From positions 6,786,855-6,850,854 of the forward strand of contig JAQFVV010000049.1 in assembly GCA_028023455.1 (NCBI GenBank): DNA of 64,000 bases, in the 5' to 3' direction. The translations under genes were made by a program, and so were the position numbers. The notes under the pieces are model-generated. The model made no database searches. It was not told where the DNA came from and was given only the letters and a program-made list of their open reading frames with translations. This stretch comes from Epiperipatus broadwayi. Taxonomy: Eukaryota; Onychophora; Udeonychophora; Euonychophora; Peripatidae. Below, one piece after another: positions 34,930 to 46,329 of the stretch (the first letter of the stretch is position 1; each line of letters opens with the position of its first letter).

Positions 34930-36060
34930 CAGGCTTTTGTGTTTCTAACTTAGTTGTTTGAGTGAATGTAATAATTTATTGTCTTTACTTGTTTTCTATG
35001 AGTTTTTTTATGTTTTGTAATTGTTTAAAAGACATTTTCATCTGATGAAGTCTGGTTGTCATCTGTAGAGGGGGTTTCATCTGATGAAGTCTGATTGTCA
35101 TCTGTAGAGGGTGGAGGTATTATTCTATTTACTATTTGAATCAGATATCATTGATTCAGTGAGGATATTTTCTTTCTGTGCTTGATTTTTAGATATAATG
35201 GTTAGGTTATGTGTGTTGTTGGTTGTTTCAGTGATGTTGCTCAGATTTTCATCTGTGGGGGATTGAGTTTGTATGCCTATGATTTCAATTGGTTTAGATA
35301 TGTTGGCATTGCTTTGGTTTGCTTGCAATATTATAGCTTTAGCACATTGATGTGTTTTGTGCATTTTTAATTGGCAGAGTTTACAGAACATGTCAAGACA
35401 GTCTTTAATAATATGGTTTCTGGATTTGCAGAGAAAGCATTGTGGATGTATGCATTTAAATGTTATTACTAGAGGAGATGAGACAGTGGAATGAAATGTT
35501 GGAATATCTGTTGGATATTTTTATTGAGGATAATATTAAATAATTCTATGTTTGTTACTACAGGCACAACTGCTTTCTTCTTCAGCAGATATTGGAAATT
35601 AGATGTGATCCCACAATTTCTTAGAAGATTGGAAATCTGCATCAGCAAAATCCACATGACAATTCTTTATTTGGCCTATTAATAATGTAGGTCTATCCAG
35701 ATTAATATAGCGTAAGATTTTCCTGTTGATTAAAGTGATATTTTTTTAAAAAAAATTCTTTTTGAGAAAATTGTGGAATTCAATTAAATGTAAATATTAT
35801 TGAGATTTTCGAGGATCTTGTGTATCAAAATCCATTTTTTTTTCCTTAAAAATTCATCAAATTCATCCACAGAAAATTTTATTATTTGAATATTAGTGTT
35901 GGTAATTGCAATAATTAACGTTTTATTATTGTGACATTTTTTTTAAAAGATTTATATGACCATATTGAATTTCTCAAAATATTTATCGTATTGTTCTGTA
36001 GTGATTTCAGGTTGATTTGTTGATAGAGGTGAATGAATTGTTTTGCCCTTCATCTGTATT
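34930..36060 (-). pseudogene. LINE ORF1: CCHC nucleic-acid-binding protein (broken)
   Basis: The likely start is MKGKTIHSPLSTNQPEITTE at about 36,052. A middle part (35,700-35,470) reads LLKKKAVVPVVTNIELFNII. Two CCHC zinc knuckles follow: CFLCKSRNHIIKDC (35,439-35,398) and CKLCQLKMHKTHQC (35,385-35,344), both exactly Cx2Cx4Hx4C. The open tail (35,391-35,125) is Asn/Thr/Ser-rich. Downstream a 39-bp tandem duplication (about 35,039-35,112) repeats PSTDDNQTSSDE. ORF1 proteins of this type bind the element RNA in the particle. The knuckles are intact but the flanking frame is broken. Confidence 0.75.
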
Positions 36061-36702
36061 GAAAAGATTGATAATATTTTTATATTACCAGGGTATGTTG
36101 ATTTAAGGCTCTGTATTATTTTCTGTGTTCAAGTAATTTTTATTAGAAGTATTATTTACATAATGAGAGTAAAGTAAAATGGGTGTGTCATTTTATTATA
36201 TTCTGAATGGATTCAGTCATAGGAGAGGAAGCAGACGGTTTTCTTTTTATTTGTTTGCCGTTATTAAGTCATTAAAGTAGGTCAGGAAATAAGGGAAATT
36301 TTTATCAACAGTAGAAGTAACATTTTTGTGTGAACTGATTTTGGTTATAATGATGGAATTCTTTTATAAGTTATCATCTTTATTAAAAGTGCTTGAAAAT
36401 TGATTATCCTCTTTATTATTTATGTTTGGAAATTGATTCCCTTCCATCATGGTGTATTGTATGAGGCAATAAAACTAAAGCTGACCTTGGATGGTTTAAG
36501 TTGTTTTTTCTTGACTGTGGCAATGTATGATTGTGAAAGATTGAAGACCCTGCCATCAACAAGAAGAATTGGAGATGATGATATACTGATAAATTGCTAG
36601 TTAAGTATTAGTGCCACCTGATCTATGTAATTATATTGGGCCATAAATATAGGCAGGATTCTACCTTATTGATAAAAAAACCTTAAGACAAATTAAGATT
36701 GT

Positions 36703-36757
36703 TGATTGTGATCGATATTGGGACTGTCTAAGTGTTGACTGGTTTTTAATGATTATA
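36703..36757. repeat. Second copy of a 55-bp block that also lies beyond the LINE 3' end
   Basis: 'gatattgggactgtctaagt' and 'gttgactggtttttaatgatta' match 30,625-30,665 on the same strand. The two copies bracket the 31.3-36.25 kb LINE about 6.1 kb apart. They may be a duplicated element terminus, remains of a composite insertion, or an unrelated repeat. Confidence 0.5.
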
Positions 36758-38010
36758 TATATATATTTATTTTAAGGGACTTGAACTCAGACTTTCAAAC
36801 TCTTTACATTATCCAATCCCTCTTATAATATCGATACACATAACCACATACATGTGAAAAAGATAAAAATTATACCAGGTTTAGTATAGAAAATATGCAT
36901 GTATTTAAATATTATATATATACTGTATATATAAATTTATATATAAAAAAAAGATGGTCCTTTTTTTTTCCTCTAAAAATTTTTTTATGTATGCTTTAGA
37001 TTGAAAGTATTTAATTTACTTATATTAATCTCTAGAAATGTTTATTATATATATAAGATAGATAGGCAAAACAATTTTTAATTAGCATATAGTAAGATAA
37101 ATTCGTCGTCAATCACCCTCACATAAAAATGCAATGAAGAACTAACTATCTTGGAATATTCAGAAAGATAATTTCTCAAATTCGTGCATAATAATGAGGA
37201 ATCGAGTATTTGTTTTATTCTTAGACTTAACGTTTAGCTAAACATTTTTAGATACCAATTTACTGACCAATAACAAAATTGGTTGTAAGATAAGTGAGTG
37301 AAAAAAAGTCTAAATCTGATCGACACTTGTCAAAAAAATAAGAGTGTTATCTCATTGAAATTATTCCACACCACTGTTGTGCCAGGTGCCTCTAGTAGTC
37401 ATATAATGGAAATAAATATTGATTAGATTATTATAAATATTTCATAAAAAATTCTAAATTTTAAATTATTCAGAAAACTGTGTGTTGCTTGAGTACTGAC
37501 CTTTGACCCAATAAATTTTAATCATAAAAATCTATTATTCTATCACTGCATTTATCTTAGCAGTTCACACTACACTAATATAAAGGGTACAGTTTATTAT
37601 ATTAATATTCTATGTCTATGGTTTGAGTTCAAGTGAAAATGTCCAAATTTCAACAAACTTATATTTTCAGATTGCCAGTTAATCAATATATTTAATCATT
37701 TAATATTTATCATTAAATGAGTCACTATTTATACTTAAAATTATTAAATATTGATGGGTATTTGATCCTTTAAACTTAAATACATGATTAGAATATAATA
37801 TAATATCTTTGTCTGCTGTATAAAATATGCATTTATAATTACTATACTTTTTAAAGCAATTCTTCTTAATGTTATAAAAACAACATTATTTTGTAATGTA
37901 ACCAGAATAAATAGATCTCTTTAATAAATTATATAATATATTATGGATAGTAAATAATAGCAAGCTCCTCAGCTGATTTTTGCAAATACATAACATGCCC
38001 TTACATATGA
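36758..38010. other. AT-rich stretch without a gene
   Basis: No coding sequence was seen. 37,090-37,400 keeps several CpGs and a small inverted pair around CCAAT ('gaccaataacaaaattggtt', 37,257-37,276), but no promoter can be argued from this alone. Confidence 0.35.
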
Positions 38011-38014
38011 AGGG

Positions 38015-39060
38015 GTAGTCAAAAGAAATCAGAATTCATTTATAAAAAATGGTGTGTTTTTTTACATTTTAAAATTTTATTCTACTTTGATGTACTCTTC
38101 ATTTAAATCAATTTATTTGTGCCTCCATTTTTACTGAATTACTCAAAATATTTTCTTAAAATCATCATTGTCGATGTTTTTATTAGTTCTGATATTTTTT
38201 ATTCATCTCTTCAACATCAGCAAATTGTTTGTTTTGTTTTTGTGAAATCACTTTTCTTATGAGGAAGTAAAACACATGTCACATAGGCCAAGATATTTGG
38301 AGGTAAGATAAAGCTTTCCGATCATTGTAGTCAAAAATTGCTTCTCAGCACTGTGTGGACAGATGTTTTATCATGATGAAAAAACCAGTTACCTATTCAC
38401 TGCAAACTGAAAAGTTTTTTTTTTTCTGAAAGTCAAGAGGCAGCCTTTTCAAGACATCTAAATATGGGCATCAGTAAACTGTTTGGTCCTGGGATGTAAA
38501 CTCTGTATGCATAATTCCTTTTAGATTAAGGAAGTAAAATAAGCATTGTCTTTCATTTATCATTCATTTTGGTATGAAAAAAAGTAGGAGTTTTTTCATT
38601 GTTAGGATTGTTATTTTGTTTCAGGATCATAACAATAACACCATAATTCATCTCTTGTTGTGGCTATAGATCAGCTTGCAAATGTTTCTTCAAACAACAG
38701 CATGTATGTAAGCAATTATCTCTCATCATGGATGAGCAAGTGAGGCATGTATTTTGCTGCAACTTGTTTCATACCCAATTCCTCTATTAAAATTCGATGA
38801 GAAGAACTCCACAATATTCCACTCAATTCCACAAGTTCATCAATGGTTTGATAGTCAGTTTTCAGAATGGCTTGATGAATTTTTATCACATGTTTTTTCA
38901 ATTTGAAAGGCCAAAGATATTTTGGAATGAGGATGAATATCAACTGACATATTACCTCATTTAAATGTGAGTATTTTACTCATAGCAGCTTTCTTGTGGG
39001 TTGTTTATAGTCTACCAATCATGTGTAATGCTTTTTTTTCAAAAGAAAATAAAACTTCAT
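38015..39060 (-). mobile_element. mariner-family DNA transposon remnant
   Basis: About 1 kb of mariner transposase similarity on the minus strand. A terminal inverted repeat pair was not resolved: the low-coordinate end may be near 'aggggtagtcaaaagaaatc' (38,010-38,030), but its partner above 39.0 kb is not clear. Confidence 0.75.
38100..38943 (-). pseudogene. mariner transposase (SETMAR-like), broken
   Basis: The open frame 38,943-38,716 holds the second helix-turn-helix: TIDELVELSGILWSSSHRIL, then EELGMKQVAAKYMPHLL, close to mariner TIxELxELxGISxGS...EELGMKrVaAkfVPrLL. The catalytic triad can be followed across frames: DELWCYCYDPETK (first Asp at 38,652-38,650; a stop follows within KQQ); FFHHDKTSVH (second Asp at 38,372-38,370); and LCDM in place of PCDF (third Asp at 38,280-38,278). 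The last two are about 31 codons apart, near the D34D of mariner after small deletions. YRVYIPGPNSL lies between. All three Asp codons survive, and loss is by frameshift. The N-terminal helix-turn-helix is not readable. Confidence 0.8.
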
Positions 39061-39530
39061 ATCTATACATTATTTATGTAAATAAGTCATTACAAATAGA
39101 TGAAAGATATTAAGTCATTGCAAAATATCACTGAAACCAAATGCAACCTTTCCCAACCATGGTTGCTGGTATACTGATTCAGAAGGTTGCCTGAAACATT
39201 TGTTTAGTGGTGGAAGTTTACACTATAAGAATCATGCCCTCCAGAAGTCTATTTCTGATAGGAAGTGGGGGTCTTATAGGGGGACTTATATGATCAGCTC
39301 ATATATATATATATAATAGATAATTTTCACAGATTTTATAGATGTGAGAAATAAATTACACAGGATAGATAAAACAAAGTGTTAACAACATTAATTAAGC
39401 ATGATGTGCTTAGCATTCTTTCAACTTAGAAAAGGCATAAACATAGCAATAATTATGATGGAAGTGTGGGTGTATATATATTATGTGTAGGCTAATTTAC
39501 ATAACATTTGTATTTAAGATTATGTAGGCT
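39061..39530. other. Spacer between mariner and PLE
   Basis: Less AT-rich at 39,130-39,290 with no recognisable coding. TA microsatellite at 39,301-39,314. Confidence 0.35.
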
Positions 39531-39539
39531 GACTAGGCC

Positions 39540-40625
39540 AATTTTTTGAAAGGGGTTGCAGGACTTCATTTTGTTAATAACATATTTGTCCCTTGAAATG
39601 TGTCATTCTTCTTTGATTATGTAGTTAGCATCATTGCACTCTAAGCAAATAACATTGAAGTGGGTGGTCTCAAAGACATGGGCAGTTGTGAAGTAGAGGT
39701 CAAAAATGTTTGAGTGAGTGTATGTATGTGTTTTGGCTTTATTATAAAGATATGGGTGCAAGCAATATGGGTTGATAAGTTGGCCTAATATTTACCTAGT
39801 AGATGCTATCCCTTGGCACTTAATTTTGTAGATTGAGAGTGGAGCTCAGTTGTCCTTCAAGTTGTTGAGTAGACTATGCAAGGGAAGTGATGTGCAAAAT
39901 GCAACTGGGTATGTTACTGTGATGAATTTGATAATGCAGTAAGTAATTATGGGTATGTATGGAAGAGAAATCCAAAGCTTTTCACTTGTAGGAGGAGTGG
40001 ATGTCACTTTCTATTGTAGAAAATTTCAATCATTTGAAGTAAAGCCAAATCCTTGTAGCTAATGTTGCATAGTTCAGAAACATGTGTGCTGATGTTGTCC
40101 TTTTTGTCTGATTCAAATTTGCAAAAATAGCAGTCATGGTGTAGGAAGGCTTTAAGTCCAGCTAGTTTATGAGCACATGGTGTCAATGATTTTGGGTGGA
40201 TAAAACCACATTTAAAGTATAGGTTTTATGAGCATTTTGTAATTGAGACAGACACAGTAATGCTGTATGGAGAGATCAAGGAACTTGATATCATTAAAAA
40301 TGTCCTCATTTTCTTTGGCCAATATGAGAGATATTAAGTAAACAAGGTCCTGCTAGATTTGGCTAATCAGCGATTATGGGTGCAAATAAAATTCTCTTCC
40401 ATATAATGCACATATAATAAAGAAGAGTGCAAGGCACTATAGGTAGGTAGAATCCTTCCTTTAAAGAAATTGAGGAAGATACTTGATGTGCTGCTGCTTA
40501 TGGAGAGTTCTATAGGCCACCCATCTTTCATTTTATAGTAAACTTTTTCAAACAAAGCTGTGATGTCATTTTCATAAATTGGATTCCCATTTAGCACATA
40601 GCATGGCTTTTAAAATCCTCAAGTC
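39540..40625 (-). pseudogene. PLE 3' half: RT palm to GIY-YIG (family D), inverted partner of the next entry
   Basis: Minus strand from 40,620. VLNGNPIYENDITALFE and SSIFLNFFKGRIL stand in the motif B region. LLYVHYMEENFICTHN stands where PLEs have LLYVRYVDDIF, so the catalytic Asp pair is mutated to Glu-Glu. CGFIHPKSLTPCAHKLAGLK and AFLHHDCYFC then NISYKDLALLQMIEIF (40,230-40,010) match the thumb region. Below 39.8 kb a GIY-YIG domain is only faintly visible (ASTRQILGQL, FTTAHVFETTHFNVICLE). Frameshifts occur throughout. The N-terminal half is absent on this strand but present head to head on the plus strand. Confidence 0.7.
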
Positions 40626-40639
40626 AACATATGTGCTAC

Positions 40640-41690
40640 AAGAAAATATTTAATTTCTGGAAACATGTGACTTTCAGAAAGTATTTCCTAACTGTTGCCA
40701 ATTATGCCTTGTGAAATCAATCTACAACCGTGACAAAATTATTGCACATTTAAATCTCTTTTTTTAAAAAAATATCTTCAAAGGCTGTAAGAAAGCCTTA
40801 AAAATTAATGAACACTGACTTTGTAAGTTCCAAGATATATTCAACACCCCAATTGAAATGGTAGATAAATGCTACCTTCTCACCCTATGGTTACAAGCAT
40901 AATATGACAAGAAAATCAACTTCTTTACTAATAAACAAGGAGTAACTTTGATGTCAACAGTCAATCACAACTTTGTCAAATTAATATATCTTACCCCACC
41001 TGAGAAAATTGCTAACACCCTTAATCTTAGCCCTCAATTTGTTGGAGAAACTTGGCAGTACCCAGTCAGAGAGTTGGCTGTAGAAATTGAAACAACTTTC
41101 AATGGCAATCCTTAATGAGACACCATTATTGGAAAAAATATGCAAATTGCCACCTCCAATTCCATGACTAAAGATCTAAAAGAATTGCTACTGCCAAGCA
41201 ATATTTTCCTGACAACAATATCACATGCATCAATGAACATAAAGGTCATCAGTTTGTGTTACTTCAGAAACAACACTTTATATCTATAATGTCGATATGC
41301 AGATTTAGAATCCCATAATTAAACCAATGATTTCTTACAATATTAAGAAATAAAAAGCCTAATTTATCTTCACTTTCCTCTGTAATTTCTTCAATAAAGC
41401 TTTCACCAAGTGGGAATATTACAGCATTTATCTCTCACTGACCACTCCTCCCAAACTATTTGTCAGCATCAAGCTGCACAAATATGGCAACCCCCTTCAG
41501 CTAATGATCGATTTTTGGCAGCATGCATTATTACAAAGCTGAGAAGATGATCAGCCAATCACTTCTTAATCTATTTGGCTTCAGCAAATATACTGTGAAA
41601 TTCTCATTTGAGTGTAATGATTTAATCAAAAACTCTAAGTATTCATGTAATATAATTTATTTTTAATCTTTATTCCTATAGTGTGGATTC
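40640..41690 (+). pseudogene. PLE 5' half: N-terminus to RT fingers (family D), inverted
   Basis: Plus-strand reading with frameshifts. KIANTLNLSPQFVG and YPVRELAVEIETTF (41,005-41,105) match the PLE N-terminal block LxLGPxFxPTPxxIPxxxLxxxxE. NNITCINEHKGHQFVLLQK (41,215) stands at IxxKADKGxxFVLL. PPKLFVSIKLHKYGNPLQLM (41,445-41,505) matches PxLYGxxKxHKxGxPLRPI. AEKMISQSLLNLFGFSKYTV and FSFECNDLIKN (41,540-41,635) match the region just before motif A. Coding ends where the 39.5-40.6 kb piece begins in protein order, so the two pieces are complementary halves of one element rather than two overlapping copies. The region is visibly less AT-rich than its surroundings. Confidence 0.65.
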
Positions 41691-42891
41691 ATTCATTTTC
41701 TTTTATAGTAATTTTTATGCATGAACAAAATGTTTGTAATAGCCAATCTATGTGCTGACCAACAAATCAATGATATCAGCCGACTTGAGTTTACATTAGC
41801 AATGCTTTTATTTCCAATAACTTATATATATATGGAAATAGTCAAATATTATGAAATATATTAAAGTAATATACATTAATTAAGGCAGTAACCTTAAGAC
41901 TATGCGCCTGAAAAAACGAGTAGAGATCTCTGCAAATCTTTAACACAAGATTTATTTAAAAGACAAGTAATTTTTTCAATATTTTATAATAATATATGTT
42001 ATTCAATCAATAATAATTACAATGTACTTATTCATGTTATAAAATATTTTTTGTTTAAAAGAAAAAGTGATTAAAGTTTAAAAAATTCACTTCATCTGAA
42101 ATTTAGTCTGGTTTGATTGATTTTTACGGTTATTTTATGTCAGTAAAATCAAAATAAACATCTATAATAAGGAAAATAATTTAAAAGGATGTAAACAATT
42201 TTTTTCTGCTGTCTCTGTAGTTTCATTAAGTTATAGAGTTTAATGCTTTTAGAGTCACTTATTAGTCAGTAACAAAAAAAAAAATAGTTTCGTCGTTTGA
42301 ATAGAATTGTTGTGCTTAGCCTGCCAATTGTGTGCTTGTGTATCACATGACCATTCTAAAAATCAACAATATAATTATTTAACGATATATTAAAGTTTAA
42401 TTATTTTTTTACACTTTTGCGAGCTTATTAATAAAACAATATGATGGATGCATAACAAAATTAATCATGACTGTAATATCTTTAAACACATTTAAAATGT
42501 GCTTCATAATAATGTAAATATATAATTCTTTTAATTTTTTAACTTAAATATAGTAAAAAAAAATATTATTATGCATTTTATTTTAAAAATCAGGATTTTT
42601 TTTAAAATAATTTAATATACCTTATTATCATAATGCTTTTGATGAAGTTTTGATGTTAAATTGTTACTATATTAAATTGTTGATTTAATTTCAAAATGCT
42701 GTTTGTAAGCAAAATGATTTAAAAATCTATATAAGGACCATAGTAATCGAACGTACTTTTTTTTAATTTTTTGTGTTACAATACTCTTCTATTGTTAATA
42801 TGCATTAAATAATTCTAAAAGTCATGCCATTATGTTGTTCAGATAATTTTTTTTATTTTACAATTAATACAGCAATAAAAGTAAGGTAATG
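41691..42891. other. AT-rich stretch with short dispersed repeat copy 2
   Basis: The block at 41,876-41,950 is homologous to 340-410, and 'agtaatcgaacgtacttttt' at 42,740 is homologous to 656. No coding sequence. 42,280-42,350 is less AT-rich and contains 'cacatgacc', with no assignable function. Confidence 0.4.
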
Positions 42892-43317
42892 TTTCATTCC
42901 AATATCAGCCTTTCAAGCTAATTAAGCACGCGCCTTTTGAGTGTTAAATAAATGAATACTCTCTTCTTCAATCCAAGATATAGTATTTATGCAGGAATAA
43001 AAAGAATCCCTCTGTATATGAGCAAATCTGAAGAACTGTTAAAGAGAGCGTGAGTAGATAGATTCTCACTTTAAATTCCTATTTACGATGTTTTTTGGCT
43101 GAATGACGTCAGTATAATTACTTAGAATTTACTAAACATCATTCTTACTGAAACTTAATTATGAGTAAATAAGCAAATATTTTATCTAGCGCCGTGCTTT
43201 CAATTATATTTCATTCCAATATCAGCCTTTCAAGCTAATGTTTATAAAAGTAATCATTTTATGATTTCTTTTTAGGTAATGTTTATAAAAGTAATCATTT
43301 TATGATTTCTTTTTAGG
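42892..43317. repeat. Recent perfect duplications: a 31-bp direct pair and a 41-bp tandem
   Basis: 'tttcattccaatatcagcct' through 'ttcaagctaat' is identical at 42,892-42,922 and 43,209-43,239. Directly at the end of the second copy, a 41-bp unit ('taatgtttataaaagtaatc' to 'ttctttttagg') is present twice in perfect tandem (43,236-43,276 and 43,277-43,317). The 286 bases between the 31-bp copies keep several CpGs and a CRE palindrome. Perfect identity in such decayed surroundings means the events are young or the copies are constrained. Confidence 0.9.
43104..43111. promoter_or_regulatory. CRE palindrome TGACGTCA
   Basis: A full CREB/ATF consensus inside the segment bracketed by the 31-bp direct repeats. 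With 26,030 it is the only full CRE I found by eye. No gene start is evident beside it. Confidence 0.3.
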
Positions 43318-44525
43318 CTGTTTTTATTAATATATATAGAGAAAAATAGTAAGATTCTTTTTTTATGAGATCAACATTAAAACATTTGTTGTCATGATTA
43401 AAGTTAATATAGCCAAAATTCATAAAATAAAATTAGTACCCTCTAGTGATTATTAATTTAATCAATGAATGTATATTTTAAACAAAGTGGAAATAAAGCT
43501 TACACCGTGTATAATATTGAAGTTAAATATTTTTACTATAATTTCATATTTCAAGTCACATCAGTATTCTCTTATTAATGCATATTAAAATATTGAAGAT
43601 CACATGTCATTTTGTGGTTAAAGTAACCTTTTATTTGGCAAAAAAATATATCATTGAAATAGCTTTTATTTTAGTAAAAATAAGTTTTGCATGATGACAA
43701 CTATCTACATCACGTCACAATATTTTTATAAAGAAGTCATTTAACTAATAATCAGTTGTAGAATTTTCATCTAAGCCTGTTATTGATTCACTAACTACTT
43801 ATTTTGTTGATTTGAGTGAATGTGATCAACAATATTAAACAACAGGGATTAATTAGGAAAAATGATAATACAGATTTTAATAACTTAATGTAGAAAATAG
43901 GTGCCTTCCACATCCAATTATAGAGAAATTAAAAAAAAAAACTTGCTAAAATCAAGTCAAAGAAATGAAAATTTATGATTTTCTATGTACAATGTGCTAA
44001 AAATATTTATATTTACTGGTCAATAAGTAGATGACCATATGGGTTTGAAATGGATTGATTGCATAAAACAAAACTCCCAAGCTCACATATAACAAGAATT
44101 ATTTTTTTAGTTTGGGCAAATAAAATTAGAACTTAATGTTATTATCATAGTTCCAACAACAAAATAATTTATTCATTTTAATCTAATGTTTTTTTTTTCA
44201 GACAGTATTATTTGTTTCAATATATCATCTTTGTAGAAATTTAGTACATTAAAATAGAAAATTTTATAGATAAAAGTTGTGAATATACATTGTGTTATTG
44301 CAAATTAAAAAATTGTCACACATAAAAAAAAAACAGTAGCATTATTTTAAACTATTGCATTTTTGTTATATTTTGTTATCATAATTTATAATTATAACAG
44401 TTGGCAACAACATCTTTTATTGCAATCAACTTTTGATTTCATTGCAAATTAAAAACTTATGGTGGATTTAATTTTAAGAATGTTATATATAGAGCTCACA
44501 AAATAAGCTCTTAACAAGCTTTGCA
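43318..44525. other. AT-rich stretch without a gene
   Basis: Nothing coding or structured was recognised. 'aaaactcccaagct' at 44,069 also occurs at 21,266, too short to interpret. Confidence 0.4.
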
Positions 44526-44588
44526 GAATATCCCCAACCCCAAACCGGTTTCTGCTGCTGGTGTCATCAGTGAGATGCTAGGATATTC
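44526..44588 (-). ncRNA. Hammerhead-ribozyme-like core, degenerate
   Basis: On the minus strand CTGATGA (44,570-44,564), 11 bases, then GAAAC (44,552-44,548) stand at hammerhead spacing. The outer flanks GAATATCC (5') and GGATATTC (3', 44,533-44,526) are perfectly complementary and would form stem I across an internal loop, with CTCA beside the core able to pair with TGGG. Stem II (CACC...) does not pair well, so catalysis is doubtful. Hammerheads of this kind are known from PLEs and retrozymes. No PLE coding is visible next to it. Confidence 0.4.
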
Positions 44589-44810
44589 AAGCATTAGATT
44601 AAAAATACCAGGAAAAGCCCAGCACTTTATTTAATGTAGAACTATTAAGTAGAAAATCTGAAATTTTCAGACATCCATATGTATTCCAATCCAGCTATCT
44701 AACTTAAATAGTCATATGGGTCTGAACTAAGTTCAGATATATTAATAGCTTTAGCAATATAAAATTTCCAAAACCTTAATAGCAAAAAAAAAAATTACAG
44801 AAAAAAAAAT

Positions 44811-45080
44811 TTGGGGGCTGTTTTAGAAATAGTGTATCTCAAAACTATTTACGACTTATTAAATCATGCTCTTCTTAACTTTCTATATTACAAAAACGAA
44901 TTAGTTTTGCTGCTACATTTTCATGAATGCCCAATAAGAATAATTTGCAACACGGAAAAAGTGCTTCTAGAGGTGTTTGGTGAGATTGGGAGAAGAGGTG
45001 CAGATTCTAATATTAAATATCAAGCTTCATTGAAATATAAGGGTAATTTTATATTGTATTATTATATGCATTTTTATTAA
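44811..45080 (+). CDS. Hypothetical open frame, possible exon
   Basis: An 89-codon plus-strand frame. Its middle (NELVLLLHFHECPIRIICNT, EVFGEIGRRGADSNIKYQ) has a more protein-like composition than other AT-rich frames here, and the DNA is less AT-rich (44,880-45,040). An acceptor-like 'ctgttttag' (44,818-44,826) and a donor-like 'aagggtaat' (45,040-45,048) flank it. I recognise no family. A decayed transposon fragment is equally possible. Confidence 0.2.
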   Translation: MGAVLEIVYLKTIYDLLNHALLNFLYYKNELVLLLHFHECPIRIICNTEKVLLEVFGEIGRRGADSNIKYQASLKYKGNFILYYYMHFY

Positions 45081-46329
45081 ATAAAATGTAAATTAATACT
45101 ACAAGAGAAGTCTAAATATAAGCTATGGAACTAAGTAAAAAACTATTCAGGCCAAATGTAATATAACAGCAATAACATCTCTAAATCATTATTACAGTAT
45201 TAAACTGAATGTATCATGTGCGTAATTCAACATATTACTACATATTTGTTTGTCAGTAAAACATAACCCATACATTTGTTTGATATGTTCTGTGAAAATA
45301 AAAAAGAAATCAGATATAAATTGTAGTAAATTAAATATTTAAAAATACATGTAACACACTGTTTGTCTATCATTAAACAAGTTAAAATTGAAAAGAAAAA
45401 AAATGCAGTAGTAATATAAAATATAATATCTTTATTTATATTATTTTCTAAGTACTTTTTATACTGGTATTTCTTTTAGATATGCAGAATTATAAACAAT
45501 ATAAATTGTATATTTGAATAAATTCCTGTTAACATATTTTCAAAATGAATAACATCCTGTAAATAATGAGTAAGAGCCAAACAGGCTATTAATTGTATCT
45601 TTGAATTATTGATCAGGCCAAGACCAACTGTGTTTGTTGACATAAGTCCATATCACTAAGTAAATTTAATTTTTAAAAAAATTGCTTCTACTAGTGTTTA
45701 TAAAAATAATAAAAACAGACAGTGTGAAAAAAATGTTAATCACATAAAATATTCTAGTAGCAACGAATATGTTTATTGTTATTAAATGGTTGTTCTTATT
45801 AGAACTTATAAAATAGCATGCATATAAAAATTATATTCAAAATATAATAAAATAACACTTTTTTCTGGATCACACAGTTTTGATACTTAGAAGCAATGTC
45901 TTATTGGCAATAGATCTCACAAGAATTCATATGCTAGAAAATTGTTTCTCAAAAAAGTAATATCTCCAAAAAAGGCAAGCTCATAAAAAGTTTGTCAGTT
46001 GAATTAGTTATTGTGTCCCTAAATGACAAAGAAAACGTTCAAATCATTATGTAAAACTATTTTTATAATAATAAAAAATAATAACTCTACTTAATAATAT
46101 ATAAAAACTAAATGAGCTCATTATTTATCTATAAAAAACTACCAAGGTACTTATTATAGCTCTGATTGATCAAGAAATACAAAAAAAGTTCATGTAAAAA
46201 AATTCTTCAGCATGTCTCAAGTTTTGTAGATTTCCCAAAATATACAGAAATGCATCTCTTCACCTAATAAGACTTCTATACTGTAACAGTCAAATATGTA
46301 CATTCATGGAACAAAATCTAGATCTTTGG
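45081..46329. other. AT-rich stretch without a gene
   Basis: No coding sequence, repeat pair or structure was recognised by eye. Confidence 0.45.

Larger units (their letters stand above)
31300..36250 (-). mobile_element. Second non-LTR retrotransposon (two-ORF, APE type)
   Basis: This is a near full-length but decayed LINE on the minus strand. ORF1 with two CCHC knuckles lies at 36.06-34.93 kb. ORF2, with the endonuclease GDFN at 33,998-34,009, RT motif A and B at 32.8-32.5 kb, YMDD at 32,457-32,468 and a zinc-finger-like tail at 31.7-31.5 kb, follows. The two-knuckle ORF1 and APE endonuclease point to the I/Jockey/R1-like side of the LINE tree rather than RTE. The clade is inference. The 5' end near 36.25 kb and 3' end near 31.3 kb are estimates. 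Confidence 0.8.

Noticed and set aside
35039-35112. CRISPR-like repeats
   Set aside because: A single 39-bp tandem duplication inside a LINE ORF1; the window is eukaryotic and has no array of regularly spaced repeats.
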